Assembly (NCBI RefSeq): GCF_900103805.1
Contig: NZ_FNIB01000009.1
Coordinates: 62,001-126,000, forward strand
From: Cryobacterium flavum
GTDB taxonomy: Bacteria > Actinomycetota > Actinomycetes > Actinomycetales > Microbacteriaceae
Reading direction: 5' to 3'
DNA: 64,000 bases
Below, in pieces: positions 26,052 through 37,262 of this stretch (positions are counted from its first letter, which is position 1; each line of letters begins with the position of its first letter). The notes under the pieces are model-generated. The model saw only the letters and a list, made by a program, of their open reading frames with translations. It did no database searches and was not told the origin of the DNA. The position numbers and the translations under genes were made by a program.

Positions 26052-28262
26052 GTGCCCGTCGATACTCCGGCCGGCACCTACACGCTCGTCGTCGTCTCGA
26101 ACCGCCTGCCGGTGGATTATGAGGAGGGTGCCGACGGCGCCGTCACCTGGCGTACGTCGCCCGGCGGGCTGGTCACCGCGCTCGAACCGCTGATGCGCTC
26201 TTCGCACGGAGCCTGGGTCGGCTGGCCGGGCGTCGCCGACCGCGACTTCGAACCGTTCGAGAACGACGGCATCTCCCTCGTACCGGTGCGGCTGAACGAA
26301 GCCGACATTGAGGACTACTACGAGGGCTTCTCCAACGACACCCTGTGGCCGCTGTACCACGACGTCATCGCGCCGCCGAGCTTTCACCGCGAGACCTGGG
26401 ATGCCTACGTCGCGGTCAATCGCCGATTCGCGGCCGCCGCCGCAGCGGTGGCCGCCCCGGGTTCCACGGTCTGGGTGCACGACTACCAGCTGCAGCTCGT
26501 GCCGCGCATGCTGCGCGAAGCCCGCCCCGACCTGGTCATCGGATTCTTCAATCACATTCCATTTCCGCCATATGGCATATACGCGCAGCTGCCCTGGCGC
26601 AAACAGATCCTGCACGGCCTGCTCGGCGCCGACGTCATCGGCTTTCAACGGGGAGCGGATGCCGGCAACTTCTCCCAAGCGGTGCGTCGCCTCTACGGCT
26701 ATCCCACCCGCGGCGTCGTCATCGACGTACCGACCGGCGAGAACGGCGACAGCCGACGCGTCATCGCCAAACACTTTCCGATCTCGATCGACGCGGCCGC
26801 CTACGAAGAACTCGCCCGGCGCCCCGAGATCCAGGCCCGCGCACGGCAGATTCGTGAAGACCTTGGCAACCCGAAAACCCTCATGCTCGGCGTCGACCGG
26901 CTCGACTACACCAAGGGCATCGGGCACCGCATCAAGGCCTTCGGAGAACTGCTCGCCGACGGACGCCTGAGCGTCGAAGATGTCACCCTGGTGCAGGTCG
27001 CCAGCCCGTCCCGCGAACGCGTCAGCACCTACATGGCCCTGCGCGACGAGATCGAACTCGCAGTCGGCCGCCTCAACGGTGATTTCTCCACCATCAGCCA
27101 CACCGCCATCAGCTACCACCACCACAGTTACCCGCGCGAAGAAATGGTCGCGATGTACCTCGCCGCCGACGTGATGCTGGTCACAGCCCTGCGCGACGGC
27201 ATGAACCTCGTCGCCAAGGAATACGTGGCCGTGCGCTTCGACGTGGACGGCGTTCTCGTTCTAAGCGAGTTCGCCGGCGCCGCTGACGAACTCAAACAGG
27301 CCATCCTGATCAACCCGCACGACATCGACGGCACCAAGGATGCGATCGTGCGCGCGGTCGAGATGCCCAAACGTGAGCGCACCAGACGTATGCGCGCGCT
27401 CCGCCGCAAGGTCGCCGAGAACGACGTCGCTGCCTGGTCGGCGTCGTTCCTGCGCGCGCTCACCGGGGGAGCGGCAGTACCGGCCGGAATCCCGGACGAC
27501 CTCGATCAGGCGCTGCAGAGCATTGCCGGCGCCGAAAATCTGCTGATCGCCCTCGACTTCGACGGCACCCTCGCCCCCCACGTCGACCACCCCGAAGACG
27601 CCCGCGCCATCGCCGGCACCCGGGAAGCAGTGCAGGCCCTCCTCGACCTGCCGGGCGTGCGCGTCGCGTTCGTTTCCGGCCGGGCACTGGTCAGCCTGCA
27701 ACACGTCGCCCAGCCGCAGAGCGCGGTGCTGCTCACCGGCTCGCACGGCATCGAGGTGCAGCTGGACACCCCCGAGATCGAGCTCAACCTGCTCTCCACC
27801 GAACTCGAGCAACTCGACACCCTCGCCCGGGTGCTCGAAACCATCTCCGGGTCCATTGCCGGCACCACGATTGAACGCAAGCCCGCCGGCCTGGCCTTGC
27901 ACACCCGCCTGGCCACCGAGAAAGACGGCCAGACCGCGCAGGGTCAGGCGCGCGACCAACTCGGTGACCAGCTGCCAGGGCTGACCATTCGAGAAGGCAA
28001 GAACGTGCTGGAATTCTCGGTGCGCTCCAGCACCAAGGGTGATGCCCTCGCGAAACTGCGCGATTACACCGGCGCCGACCGAGTGTTCTACGCCGGCGAC
28101 GACGTGACCGACGAGGATGCCTTCGCCGCCCTCGACGAGGATGACGTCGGTCTCAAAATCGGTCAGGGCGCAACCCTCGCCGGCTACCGGGTGCGCAGCC
28201 CGCAGGAGGTCACCCAGGTTCTGGTGCGCATCGCCGCATTGCGCTCTGGCCGTTCGCTCTGA
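26052..28262 (+). CDS. otsA-otsB: bifunctional trehalose-6-phosphate synthase/phosphatase
   Basis: A 736-residue fusion from GTG 26052. The N-terminal GT20 synthase (about 1-465) has [32 protein letters not shown] and the nucleotide-sugar motif [13 protein letters not shown]. The C-terminal HAD phosphatase (about 490-736) has [13 protein letters not shown] and [13 protein letters not shown]. It makes trehalose from UDP-glucose and glucose-6-phosphate without releasing the intermediate from the polypeptide. Trehalose is a stress protectant and cell-wall precursor in actinobacteria. The GH15 enzyme nearby could degrade the product. Confidence 0.94.
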   Translation: MPVDTPAGTYTLVVVSNRLPVDYEEGADGAVTWRTSPGGLVTALEPLMRSSHGAWVGWPGVADRDFEPFENDGISLVPVRLNEADIEDYYEGFSNDTLWPLYHDVIAPPSFHRETWDAYVAVNRRFAAAAAAVAAPGSTVWVHDYQLQLVPRMLREARPDLVIGFFNHIPFPPYGIYAQLPWRKQILHGLLGADVIGFQRGADAGNFSQAVRRLYGYPTRGVVIDVPTGENGDSRRVIAKHFPISIDAAAYEELARRPEIQARARQIREDLGNPKTLMLGVDRLDYTKGIGHRIKAFGELLADGRLSVEDVTLVQVASPSRERVSTYMALRDEIELAVGRLNGDFSTISHTAISYHHHSYPREEMVAMYLAADVMLVTALRDGMNLVAKEYVAVRFDVDGVLVLSEFAGAADELKQAILINPHDIDGTKDAIVRAVEMPKRERTRRMRALRRKVAENDVAAWSASFLRALTGGAAVPAGIPDDLDQALQSIAGAENLLIALDFDGTLAPHVDHPEDARAIAGTREAVQALLDLPGVRVAFVSGRALVSLQHVAQPQSAVLLTGSHGIEVQLDTPEIELNLLSTELEQLDTLARVLETISGSIAGTTIERKPAGLALHTRLATEKDGQTAQGQARDQLGDQLPGLTIREGKNVLEFSVRSSTKGDALAKLRDYTGADRVFYAGDDVTDEDAFAALDEDDVGLKIGQGATLAGYRVRSPQEVTQVLVRIAALRSGRSL

Positions 28263-28280
28263 CCGGGCCCGCCAAGGTTC

Positions 28281-28286
28281 TAGACT
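28281..28286 (+). promoter_or_regulatory. probable -10 box of ilvD
   Basis: TAGACT lies 8 bases before ATG 28294, so the transcript would be leaderless or nearly so. The same hexamer precedes the gene at 255. No clear -35 element was assigned. Confidence 0.4.
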
Positions 28287-28293
28287 CGGAAGC

Positions 28294-29988
28294 ATGTCTG
28301 AGATCGATGTGAAACCCCGTAGCCGCGACGTCACCGATGGGATCGAGGCCACCACCTCCCGTGGCATGCTCCGTGCTGTCGGCATGGGCGACGCTGACTG
28401 GGACAAGCCCCAGATCGGTATTGCGAGCTCCTGGAACGAGATCACACCCTGCAATCTCTCGCTGGACCGCCTAGCCCAGGCCGCTAAAGAGGGCGTGCAT
28501 TCCGGCGGCGGCTACCCGCTGCAGTTCGGCACCATCTCCGTCTCCGACGGCATCTCCATGGGGCACGAAGGAATGCACTTCTCCCTCGTCTCCCGTGAAG
28601 TCATCGCGGACTCCGTCGAGGTCGTCATGCAGGCCGAACGCCTCGACGGCAGCGTACTGCTGGCCGGCTGCGACAAGTCCCTGCCCGGCATGCTCATGGC
28701 CGCCGCCCGCCTCGACCTCGCGAGCGTGTTCCTCTACGCCGGATCGATCGCCCCGGGGTGGGTCAAGCTCAGCGACGGCACCGAAAAAGACATCACCATC
28801 ATCGACTCGTTCGAAGCCGTCGGCGCAGTGAAGGCCGGGCGAATGAGTGAAGCGGATGCCAAACGCATCGAGTGCGCGTTCGCTCCGGGTGAGGGCGCTT
28901 GCGGCGGCATGTACACCGCCAACACCATGGCGAGCGTCGCTGAGGCCCTCGGAATGAGCCTGCCGGGGTCGGCGAGCCCGGCATCCGCTGATCGTCGCCG
29001 CGACTACTTCGCCCGCCGCTCCGGCGAAGCCGTCGTCAACATGCTGCGCCTCGGCATCACCGCCCGCGACATTCTTACCCGCAAGGCGTTCGAGAACGCC
29101 ATCGCCGTGGCCATGGCCTTCGGCGGATCCACTAACGTCGTGCTGCACCTGCTCGCCATCGCCCGCGAGGCCGAGGTCGAGCTCACCCTCGACGACTTCA
29201 ACCGCATCGGCGACAAGGTTCCGCACATCGGCGACCTCAAGCCCTTCGGCAAGTACGTCATGAACGACGTCGACCGTCAGGGCGGCGTTCCCGTCGTCAT
29301 GCGCGCGCTCCTTGAAGCTGGCCTGATTCACGGCGACGCGCTCACCGTCACCGGCAAGACCGTGGCCGAGAACCTTGCCGAGATCGACCCGCCCGACCTC
29401 GACGGCGAGGTGCTGCGCACCCTTGACAACCCCATTCACAAGAGCGGTGGCATCACCATCCTCAAGGGCACGTTCGCCCCCGAGGGGGCTGTGGTGAAGA
29501 CCGCCGGATTTGACGCGACCGTGTTCGAAGGACCGGCTCGGGTGTTCGAGCGGGAACGCGGCGCGATGGACGCGCTTACCGACGGCAAAATCTACAAGGG
29601 TGACGTGGTCATCATCCGCTATGAAGGACCCAAGGGTGGGCCGGGTATGCGCGAGATGCTGTCGATCACGGCCGCCATCAAGGGCGCGGGCCTCGGCTCC
29701 GATGTACTACTATTAACGGACGGTCGATTCTCAGGCGGCACAACCGGACTGTGTATCGGCCACATAGCACCCGAAGCGGTGGACGCAGGTCCAATCGCCT
29801 TCGTGCGCGATGGGGATCTGATACGGGTCGATATCGCAGCTCGCACGCTGGACCTACTGGTCGCACCTGCAGAGCTGGCAGCTCGCCGAGAAGGCTGGGA
29901 GCCTCTTCCCCCGCGCTACACCCGTGGCGTACTTGCAAAGTACGCCAAGCTCGTGCACTCCGCCGCTGAAGGCGCCATCACGGGGTAA
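28294..29988 (+). CDS. ilvD: dihydroxy-acid dehydratase
   Basis: A 564-residue protein from ATG 28294; earlier in-frame codons lie within otsAB. Fe-S ligand regions are [14 protein letters not shown] and [14 protein letters not shown], and the C-terminal [18 protein letters not shown] holds the catalytic serine region. It dehydrates dihydroxy acids in valine, isoleucine and pantothenate synthesis. The ilvBNC genes follow. The last 80 codons or so (from about 29,695) use rare codons (CTA CTA TTA, ATA, GCA, CTT) unlike the first 470, though the protein sequence stays conserved. Confidence 0.95.
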   Translation: MSEIDVKPRSRDVTDGIEATTSRGMLRAVGMGDADWDKPQIGIASSWNEITPCNLSLDRLAQAAKEGVHSGGGYPLQFGTISVSDGISMGHEGMHFSLVSREVIADSVEVVMQAERLDGSVLLAGCDKSLPGMLMAAARLDLASVFLYAGSIAPGWVKLSDGTEKDITIIDSFEAVGAVKAGRMSEADAKRIECAFAPGEGACGGMYTANTMASVAEALGMSLPGSASPASADRRRDYFARRSGEAVVNMLRLGITARDILTRKAFENAIAVAMAFGGSTNVVLHLLAIAREAEVELTLDDFNRIGDKVPHIGDLKPFGKYVMNDVDRQGGVPVVMRALLEAGLIHGDALTVTGKTVAENLAEIDPPDLDGEVLRTLDNPIHKSGGITILKGTFAPEGAVVKTAGFDATVFEGPARVFERERGAMDALTDGKIYKGDVVIIRYEGPKGGPGMREMLSITAAIKGAGLGSDVLLLTDGRFSGGTTGLCIGHIAPEAVDAGPIAFVRDGDLIRVDIAARTLDLLVAPAELAARREGWEPLPPRYTRGVLAKYAKLVHSAAEGAITG

Positions 29989-30008
29989 CAACTCGTACCG
30001 GCTAGCCC

Positions 30009-30055
30009 GGGTGCCCGGTGGGCACATTGTTAGATGTCGAAACGACCGATTTCGA
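30009..30055 (+). promoter_or_regulatory. two stem-loops in the ilvB leader
   Basis: GTGCCC/GGGCAC (30009-30023) and TCGAAA/TTTCGA (30037-30055) can form hairpins in the 85-base gap before ilvB. No leader peptide rich in Ile, Val or Leu was found inside the gap, so classical attenuation is not supported. Confidence 0.35.
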
Positions 30056-30073
30056 AGTAGGGATTCAACGATC

Positions 30074-31867
30074 ATGACCACGGAAACCAGTCCCGTGCCC
30101 TCGGCCCCCGCTTCTGCGGAGCCGGAAATGCTCACCGGCTCGGGCGCGATCATTCGCACCCTTGAACTGCTCGGCGTCACTGACGTCTTCGGTATCCCCG
30201 GCGGCGCCGTTATTCCGCTCTATGACGAGCTCATGACCCAGACCAAAATTCGCCACATTCTGGTGCGGCACGAACAGGGCGCCGGCCACGCAGCCGAGGG
30301 CTACGCCTCTGCCACCGGTCGCGTCGGCGTCGCCATCGCCACGAGCGGTCCGGGCGCCACCAACCTCGTCACCGCCATAGCGGATGCCTACATGGACTCG
30401 GTTCCGTTGCTCGCGATCACCGGCCAGGTCTTCTCCACCTCGATGGGAACGGACGCCTTCCAGGAGGCCGACATCATTGGCATTACCATGCCGATCACGA
30501 AGCACTCCTTCTTGGCCCGTACCGCGGAAGAGATTCCGGCCGCGATCGCTTCGGCCTATCACATCGCATCGACCGGCCGCCCCGGCCCGGTGCTCGTGGA
30601 CATCACCAAGGACGCGCAGCAAAACCTCGCGCCGTTCATCTGGCCGCCCAAACTCGACCTGCCCGGATACCGGCCGATCGTGAAGGCCCACGGCAAGCAG
30701 GTGCAGGCGGCAGCCCAGCTGCTGCTCGCCGCGAAGAAGCCCGTGCTGTACGTGGGCGGCGGTGTCATTCGCGCCCACGCATCCGCTGAACTGCTCGCGC
30801 TGGCTGAGGCGACCGGTGCACCCGTCGTAACCACCCTCATGGCCCGTGGTGCCTTCCCCGACTCGCACCCGCAGCACCTCGGCATGCCGGGCATGCACGG
30901 CACGGTTCCGGCCGTGCTCTCGCTGCAGGAAAGTGACCTCATCATTTCGCTCGGAGCACGCTTCGACGACCGGGTGACCGGAAAGATCAGCGAATTCGCG
31001 CCCAACGCGAAGATCGTGCACGTTGACGTCGACCCGGCGGAGATCTCCAAGATCCGCCTGGCCGATGTACCCATCGTCGGTGATGCCAAGGACGTCATTG
31101 CTGACCTGACTTTGGCCTGGGCCGACGCCGCCCAGGGGACTGCCGCCGACACGACCGAGTGGTGGACCTATCTGCACGGCCTGAAGGAGGAGTTCCCGCT
31201 CGGTTTTACCGAACCGACCGACGGACTGCTGGCCCCGCAGTATGTGATCCAGCGCATCGGTGAGCTCACCGGCCCCGAAGCCGTGTATGCGGCCGGCGTC
31301 GGCCAGCACCAGATGTGGGCGGCGCAGTACATCAAGTACGAACGCCCCAACTCCTGGCTCAACTCCGGCGGCGCCGGCACCATGGGCTATTCCGTGCCCG
31401 CGGCCATGGGTGCCAAGGTCGCCGAACCCGACCGTGTGGTCTGGTCGATCGACGGTGACGGCTGCTTCCAGATGACTAACCAGGAACTCGCGACCTGCAC
31501 CATCAACAAGATTCCGATCAAGGTCGCGATCATCAACAACTCCTCGCTCGGCATGGTGCGCCAGTGGCAGTCGCTGTTCTACGACGGACGTCACTCATTC
31601 ACCGACCTCAACACCGGTCACGGCACCGCCATGGTGCCGGACTTCGTCAAAATGGCGGATGCCTATGGCGCGCTCGGCATTCGCGTCACCAGCAAGGACC
31701 AGGTTGATGACGCCATCAAACTGGCCCTCGCCACCAACGACCGCCCGGTCGTGATCGACTTCATCGTGAGCCCCGGCGCCATGGTCTGGCCGATGGTTCC
31801 GCAGGGAGTCAGCAACAGCTTCGTGCAGTACGCCAAAGACCACGCACCGACCTGGGGAGAAGAATAA
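30074..31867 (+). CDS. ilvB: acetolactate synthase large subunit
   Basis: A 597-residue thiamine diphosphate enzyme from ATG 30074, after GTAGGG. The catalytic Glu lies in [14 protein letters not shown], the FAD and middle domains include [11 protein letters not shown], and the cofactor motif is [15 protein letters not shown] with [12 protein letters not shown]. It condenses pyruvate with pyruvate or 2-oxobutyrate, the first common step to valine, leucine and isoleucine. The regulatory subunit gene starts 2 bases after its stop. The first 20 residues are Pro/Ser-rich and probably disordered. Confidence 0.96.
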   Translation: MTTETSPVPSAPASAEPEMLTGSGAIIRTLELLGVTDVFGIPGGAVIPLYDELMTQTKIRHILVRHEQGAGHAAEGYASATGRVGVAIATSGPGATNLVTAIADAYMDSVPLLAITGQVFSTSMGTDAFQEADIIGITMPITKHSFLARTAEEIPAAIASAYHIASTGRPGPVLVDITKDAQQNLAPFIWPPKLDLPGYRPIVKAHGKQVQAAAQLLLAAKKPVLYVGGGVIRAHASAELLALAEATGAPVVTTLMARGAFPDSHPQHLGMPGMHGTVPAVLSLQESDLIISLGARFDDRVTGKISEFAPNAKIVHVDVDPAEISKIRLADVPIVGDAKDVIADLTLAWADAAQGTAADTTEWWTYLHGLKEEFPLGFTEPTDGLLAPQYVIQRIGELTGPEAVYAAGVGQHQMWAAQYIKYERPNSWLNSGGAGTMGYSVPAAMGAKVAEPDRVVWSIDGDGCFQMTNQELATCTINKIPIKVAIINNSSLGMVRQWQSLFYDGRHSFTDLNTGHGTAMVPDFVKMADAYGALGIRVTSKDQVDDAIKLALATNDRPVVIDFIVSPGAMVWPMVPQGVSNSFVQYAKDHAPTWGEE

Positions 31868-31869
31868 CC

Positions 31870-32379
31870 GTGACGAGCCACGTTCTGAGTCTGCTCGTCG
31901 AGGACAAGCCCGGCCTGCTCACGCGCGTCGCCGGCCTGTTCGCGCGCCGCGGCTTCAACATTGAAAGCCTCGCCGTGGGCCACAGCGAGATCCCCAGCCT
32001 GTCCCGCATCACGATTCTGGTCGACGTCGAAGACATACCGCTCGAGCAGGTGACCAAGCAGCTGAACAAGCTGATCAACGTCATCAAGATTGTCGAGCTC
32101 GACCCGGCCCAGTCGGTGCAGCGCGAACACCTCCTGATCAAGGTCAAGGTCGACAACACCACCCGTTCTCAGGTACTCGAAGCCGTGAATCTGTTCCGAG
32201 CCCGCGTCGTCGACGTTTCAACGGATGCCGTCGTGATCGAGGTCACCGGCGACAGCGGAAAGACGCAGGCGTTGCTGCGCGTGCTCGAGCCGTTCGGCAT
32301 TCGCGAGCTCGCGCAGTCGGGCCTGCTCGCCATCGGCCGCGGTAGCAAGTCGATCACCGAGCGCGTCTTCAAAAACTAA
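31870..32379 (+). CDS. ilvN: acetolactate synthase small (regulatory) subunit
   Basis: A 169-residue protein from GTG 31870. It begins with an ACT domain (HVLSLLVEDKPGLLTRVAGLF, RRGFNIESLAVGHSE) that binds valine, followed by the C-terminal domain of the long-type small subunits. It makes the synthase sensitive to feedback inhibition. It follows ilvB by 2 bases. Confidence 0.95.
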   Translation: MTSHVLSLLVEDKPGLLTRVAGLFARRGFNIESLAVGHSEIPSLSRITILVDVEDIPLEQVTKQLNKLINVIKIVELDPAQSVQREHLLIKVKVDNTTRSQVLEAVNLFRARVVDVSTDAVVIEVTGDSGKTQALLRVLEPFGIRELAQSGLLAIGRGSKSITERVFKN

Positions 32380-32398
32380 CGTTTTCAGCTTTTTCTAA

Positions 32399-33454
<1,056 letters not shown>

Positions 33455-33474
33455 CGGTTTCCGCTTAACTGCAT

Positions 33475-33510
33475 CACGAAGGGGCCCTCGTTCGCGAGGG
33501 TCCCTTCGTG
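33475..33510 (+). terminator. terminator after ilvC
   Basis: Sixteen-base arms starting CACGAAGGG (33475-33490) and ending CCCTTCGTG (33495-33510) pair around TTCG with one G-T pair. The T-run is missing, so efficiency is uncertain. Confidence 0.75.
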
Positions 33511-33535
33511 CGTTCACAACGAAAGACTGGTCGGT

Positions 33536-34249
33536 ATGGCAATTCCCGGCACCAGCACCCGCCGGTTGCGTGTGGTGCGGCATAGCCTGGCGACCGTCGC
33601 CATGGTCGGTGTCGTGCTGTATGTGCTCATCGACGTGGTGCTGCAGTTTTTGCCGCCGCATTACAGCCCGATCAGCGACGCCGAGAGCAATCTCGCCGTC
33701 GGCCCGTACGGCTGGATCATGAACCTCAACTTTCTCGGCCGCGCCGTGTTCTGCGTTGCCGTCGTCGTCGCGATTGCCCTGACCGCGCGGGCCCTGCTGC
33801 CCCGGCGTCGGGACGTACTACTCGGTCTGGGCCTCGCGCTGCTGCTCATCGGGGGAGCCAGCTCGGCGGTACTCGCCGTCTTTCCGACCGACATCAGCGC
33901 TTCCCACGAGAGCACGCTGCAGACCTCGACCACGGTCGGCGTCATTCATCTCGCCGTCGCATCCTTCGGCTTCGTCACGGCGCTCATCGCTATCGGGCTG
34001 CTGACGATCTGGCTGCGGGTTCGAGGCCTGCTGCCGAGGGTGCTGCCCTGGGCGATTGCGTTCTCGGCGATCACCCTGGCCGGGCTGTTGCTGGTCGTCG
34101 CGGCCAGTGTCTGGCTGCCCGGCATCGTCGGTCTCGCCGAACGTGTGGCCCTGGTCGGGATTCTGGGGTGGACCCTTTCGGTGAGCGCCGGCATCCGTCG
34201 CCGGCCAAACCGTCAGCATCGGCAGCAACCGGATACTCTGGAAAAATGA
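33536..34249 (+). CDS. DUF998 family membrane protein
   Basis: A 237-residue protein from ATG 33536. It has about six membrane helices and the DUF998 feature of a short polar loop after helix 1 (YSPISDAESNLAVGPYGWI). A basic Gln/Arg-rich tail ends the protein. Function unknown. Its stop overlaps the next start by 4 bases (ATGA), the first of three linked membrane genes. Confidence 0.8.
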   Translation: MAIPGTSTRRLRVVRHSLATVAMVGVVLYVLIDVVLQFLPPHYSPISDAESNLAVGPYGWIMNLNFLGRAVFCVAVVVAIALTARALLPRRRDVLLGLGLALLLIGGASSAVLAVFPTDISASHESTLQTSTTVGVIHLAVASFGFVTALIAIGLLTIWLRVRGLLPRVLPWAIAFSAITLAGLLLVVAASVWLPGIVGLAERVALVGILGWTLSVSAGIRRRPNRQHRQQPDTLEK

Positions 34250-34761
34250 ATGCCACACGCGACGACGATGCGCTGAACTGGGCCGGCGACGACGACCCGA
34301 CCCTGGTGCCGACGGGAAGCGGTCGGGCCGCGCCCGAACCAACCGGCCTACCGGAGGGATGGACTATCCCAGAGCAGTCAGTGTCAGCCCAGCGAGCGGT
34401 CGAAACCGAGCCGGCCGATGCCGGCACTGAATCGGATGCCGAACCGGATGCCGAACCGCAGAGCGCAGCGGTCAGTTCGGTCGCCCTCGTCGGCATGGGC
34501 ATTCTCGCCGGCATGTACCTGCTGTACACGATCGGCTGGTTCATTGGAGTCGCTCGCATCGAGAAGCCGATCAGCGACCCGGTCGCCGAATTTATGTTCT
34601 CCCTCGGCGCCTGGCTCGCCGTGGCAGCGCCGCTGGTTTGGTTCGGGGGCACCTTCTGGCTCACCACGAGCCGTCCGCGGGCCCGACTGGTCTGGCTTCT
34701 GATCGGCGTCGTCGTTCTCGCCCCGCTGCCCTTCATTATCGGATCAGGACCGGGCTCATGA
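34246..34761 (+). CDS. membrane protein with acidic N-terminal domain, unknown function
   Basis: A 171-residue protein from ATG 34246, overlapping the DUF998 stop. The first 80 residues are acidic and low-complexity (DDDALNWAGDDDPT, then repeated SDAEPDAEP). Three hydrophobic segments follow (about 84-105, 120-142 and 150-167). The acidic tail would lie in the cytosol. Family not recognised; it overlaps the next gene by 4 bases, so the three are co-expressed. Confidence 0.7.
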   Translation: MNATRDDDALNWAGDDDPTLVPTGSGRAAPEPTGLPEGWTIPEQSVSAQRAVETEPADAGTESDAEPDAEPQSAAVSSVALVGMGILAGMYLLYTIGWFIGVARIEKPISDPVAEFMFSLGAWLAVAAPLVWFGGTFWLTTSRPRARLVWLLIGVVVLAPLPFIIGSGPGS

Positions 34762-35129
34762 GTGACACAGACGGGCGCACCGGCGACGCGACCACAGCCA
34801 TCCGTCGTCGACCGCCGCGCTGGCTGCTGCTCGTGATCGCGATCTTCTTCGGGCTGTTCTATGCCTACGACGTGTGGGAAGCCATCGGCAACCTGGCCCT
34901 GCTCAACCTGCTGGCGCAGTCACTTGACACCCAGCTGAGCGCTTTCGGCTGGACCGTGCTGATTTTCGCGGTGATCCTGCCGATTCTGGTCTACGCGCTG
35001 GCCTACTGGCTCGGACGTAACCGGGCTTTCGGCGTGCAGGCCCTGACCCTGTTGGTCGGGCTCTGCGTGGTTGCCGCTGTATCGCTGGACCTCGGTGCCG
35101 TATTCAGCCTGGCCCGATTGATCGTCTAG
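34758..35129 (+). CDS. small membrane protein, unknown function
   Basis: A 123-residue protein from ATG 34758, overlapping the previous stop (ATGA). A basic N-terminus (IRRRPPRW) precedes about three to four membrane helices. Last gene of the three-gene membrane operon; convergent with a DoxX gene that ends one base after it. Confidence 0.7.
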   Translation: MSDTDGRTGDATTAIRRRPPRWLLLVIAIFFGLFYAYDVWEAIGNLALLNLLAQSLDTQLSAFGWTVLIFAVILPILVYALAYWLGRNRAFGVQALTLLVGLCVVAAVSLDLGAVFSLARLIV

Positions 35130-35525
35130 TCAGAGCACCGCGAGAACGATCAGGATCATCAGCACCAGCTGGGCGATGAGCCGGGGGACGAACGGAATCG
35201 CCACCCGCCCAAAGCGCTTCGGATGGCGCGCAGCGTAGGCGTTGGCCGGAAACACCGCAGCCAGAAAGAGCACCAGCGCCCCGGCCGCGAGCACCCTGGT
35301 CGAGGGAACGAGCAGGCCAACGCCGCCGACAATCTCGCATACTCCGGTGAACAGTACGAGATTGACCGGGCTGGCCAAACCATCCCGGCGTAGGCGCGGC
35401 GGAATCATCGCCGCCATGGTGCGCTTGACCGCCGGTAGAAAATGGGTGACTCCGGCGCCGATGAGTACCACGGCGAGAATCACGCGCAGAACCAGTTGGA
35501 GTCCGTCTATTACGTCGCTGCTCAT
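35130..35525 (-). CDS. DoxX-like membrane protein
   Basis: A 131-residue protein from ATG 35525 with four helices and the DoxX-type pattern: LRVILAVVLIGAGVTHFLPA in helix 1 and TGVCEIVGGVGLLVPSTR in helix 2. DoxX-like proteins are small inner-membrane proteins of uncertain role, sometimes linked to redox stress. It is directly adjacent (no gap) to the convergent membrane operon. Confidence 0.8.
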   Translation of the reverse strand: MSSDVIDGLQLVLRVILAVVLIGAGVTHFLPAVKRTMAAMIPPRLRRDGLASPVNLVLFTGVCEIVGGVGLLVPSTRVLAAGALVLFLAAVFPANAYAARHPKRFGRVAIPFVPRLIAQLVLMILIVLAVL

Positions 35526-35611
35526 TGGTCTATTGTGCAGCCGGTAGGGTGGAAATCGAGTAGCGCCCTTTGTCGCGCCGCCGACACTTGCAATCTAAGG
35601 ATCCGATTTTA

Positions 35612-37204
35612 TTGTCGAAGCCCGTCGTCCTGATCGCCGAAGAACTTTCCCCCGCCACCGTTGATGCCCTCGGGCCCGACTTTGACATTCACCACGTCGA
35701 CGGTACGGATCGCTCCGCGCTGTTCGCCGAGCTCGCCACCGCGCAGGCAGTTTTGGTGCGCTCAGCCACCAAAATGGATGCCGAAGCCATCAAAGCGTCG
35801 CCCTTTCTGAAGGTCATCGCCCGCGCCGGCGTCGGCCTGGACAACGTTGACATCAAGGCCGCCACCGCAGCCGGTGTCATGGTCGTCAACGCACCAACCT
35901 CCAACATCATCTCGGCCGCCGAGCTGACCGTTGGTCACATCCTGAGCTTGGCCCGGCACATTCCGGCCGCGTCAGGCGCCCTCGCCGACGGAGCCTGGAA
36001 GCGCTCCAAGTACACCGGCGTCGAGCTCTACGAAAAGACCATCGGCATCATCGGCCTCGGCCGTATCGGTGCGCTCATCACCGCCCGAATGCAGGCGTTC
36101 GGTACCAACGTCATCGCCTACGACCCCTACATCACCTCGGCCCGCGCCCAGCAGCTCGGCGTGACCCCGGTCACCCTCGACGAACTGCTCGCCCAGTCCG
36201 ACTTCGTCACGATCCACATGCCGAAGACCCCCGAGACCACCGGCATGATCGGTGCCGCCCAGCTGGGGCTGATGAAGCCCACCGCGTTCGTCGTCAACGT
36301 CGCCCGCGGCGGACTCATCGACGAAGACGCACTGCACGAAGCCCTCGTCGCCGGCACCATCGCCGGCGCCGGCCTCGACGTGTTTGTCAACGAACCGCCG
36401 ACCGGTTCGCCGCTGCTCGGACTCGACAACATCATTACCACCCCGCACCTCGGCGCTTCGACCGACGAAGCGCAGGAAAAGGCCGGCGTCTCCGTCGCCA
36501 AGTCCGTGCGCCTCGCGCTCTCCGGCGAACTCGTTCCCGACGCGGTCAACGTGGCCGGCGGCGTCATCGACCCCTACGTGCGCCCCGGCATCCCGCTGGT
36601 CGAGAAGCTCGGCCAGGTGTTCTCCGGCCTCGCCGCGCACAGCCCGCTCACGAGCGTCGACATCGAGGTGCGGGGCGAACTCGTCGAGTACGACGTCAGC
36701 GTGCTCAAGCTCGCTGCGCTCAAGGGCATCTTCACGAACGTGGTCAGCGAAACCGTCTCGTACGTCAACGCACCGCTGCTGGCCGAGCAGCGCGGTGTCA
36801 CGGTGCGCATGCTCACCGACGCCGAATCGCCCGAGTACCGCAACGTGATCACGCTGCGTGGTGCCCTCGCCGATGGTTCGCAGGTCTCCGTCTCGGGTAC
36901 CCTCACGGGCACCAAGCAGATCGAGAAGATCGTCGAGATCAACGGCTACGACGTGGAGGTTCCCTTCGCCAAGAACCTCATCGTCATGCTCTACGCCGAC
37001 CGCCCGGGAATCGTCGCCGTGTACGGTCGCGAATTCGGCGAGGCTAACATCAACATCGCCGGCATGCAGATCGCCCGTCACGTGGCCGGCGGCAAGGCGC
37101 TCAGCGTGCTGACCGTCGACTCCGAGGTTCCGGCCGGACTGCTCACCGCGGTGCGCGCCGCGATCGACGCCGAGATCATGGTGGCGATCGACCTCACCGA
37201 ATAG
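35612..37204 (+). CDS. serA: D-3-phosphoglycerate dehydrogenase
   Basis: A 530-residue long-form SerA. TTG 35612 with AAGGA upstream gives the usual start (SKPVVLIAEELSPATVDALG). The NAD fold shows IGLGRIG near residue 150, the catalytic Arg/Glu/His regions ARGGLIDEDAL and PHLGASTDEAQ, then an intervening domain and a C-terminal ACT domain (IVMLYADRPGIVAVYG) for serine feedback. It starts serine synthesis. Stands alone, with a terminator downstream. Confidence 0.96.
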   Translation: MSKPVVLIAEELSPATVDALGPDFDIHHVDGTDRSALFAELATAQAVLVRSATKMDAEAIKASPFLKVIARAGVGLDNVDIKAATAAGVMVVNAPTSNIISAAELTVGHILSLARHIPAASGALADGAWKRSKYTGVELYEKTIGIIGLGRIGALITARMQAFGTNVIAYDPYITSARAQQLGVTPVTLDELLAQSDFVTIHMPKTPETTGMIGAAQLGLMKPTAFVVNVARGGLIDEDALHEALVAGTIAGAGLDVFVNEPPTGSPLLGLDNIITTPHLGASTDEAQEKAGVSVAKSVRLALSGELVPDAVNVAGGVIDPYVRPGIPLVEKLGQVFSGLAAHSPLTSVDIEVRGELVEYDVSVLKLAALKGIFTNVVSETVSYVNAPLLAEQRGVTVRMLTDAESPEYRNVITLRGALADGSQVSVSGTLTGTKQIEKIVEINGYDVEVPFAKNLIVMLYADRPGIVAVYGREFGEANINIAGMQIARHVAGGKALSVLTVDSEVPAGLLTAVRAAIDAEIMVAIDLTE

Positions 37205-37223
37205 GCCTGTTTAGAACGGATGC

Positions 37224-37254
37224 GAGTGGGCGCCTGCCCTGTAGGCGCCCACTC
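37224..37254. terminator. terminator between serA and convergent TetR gene
   Basis: GAGTGGGCGCCT (37224-37235) pairs with AGGCGCCCACTC (37243-37254) around a 7-base loop. CGTGTATCT follows. It can serve both convergent genes. Confidence 0.85.
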
Positions 37255-37262
37255 GTGTATCT

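Noticed and set aside
29989..30073. Classical attenuator leader peptide before ilvB
   Set aside because: No short frame rich in Leu, Ile or Val with its own SD occurs in the gap.
30065..31594. 509-codon open frame on the minus strand opposite ilvB
   Set aside because: An antisense shadow with no family match; ilvB is unambiguous.
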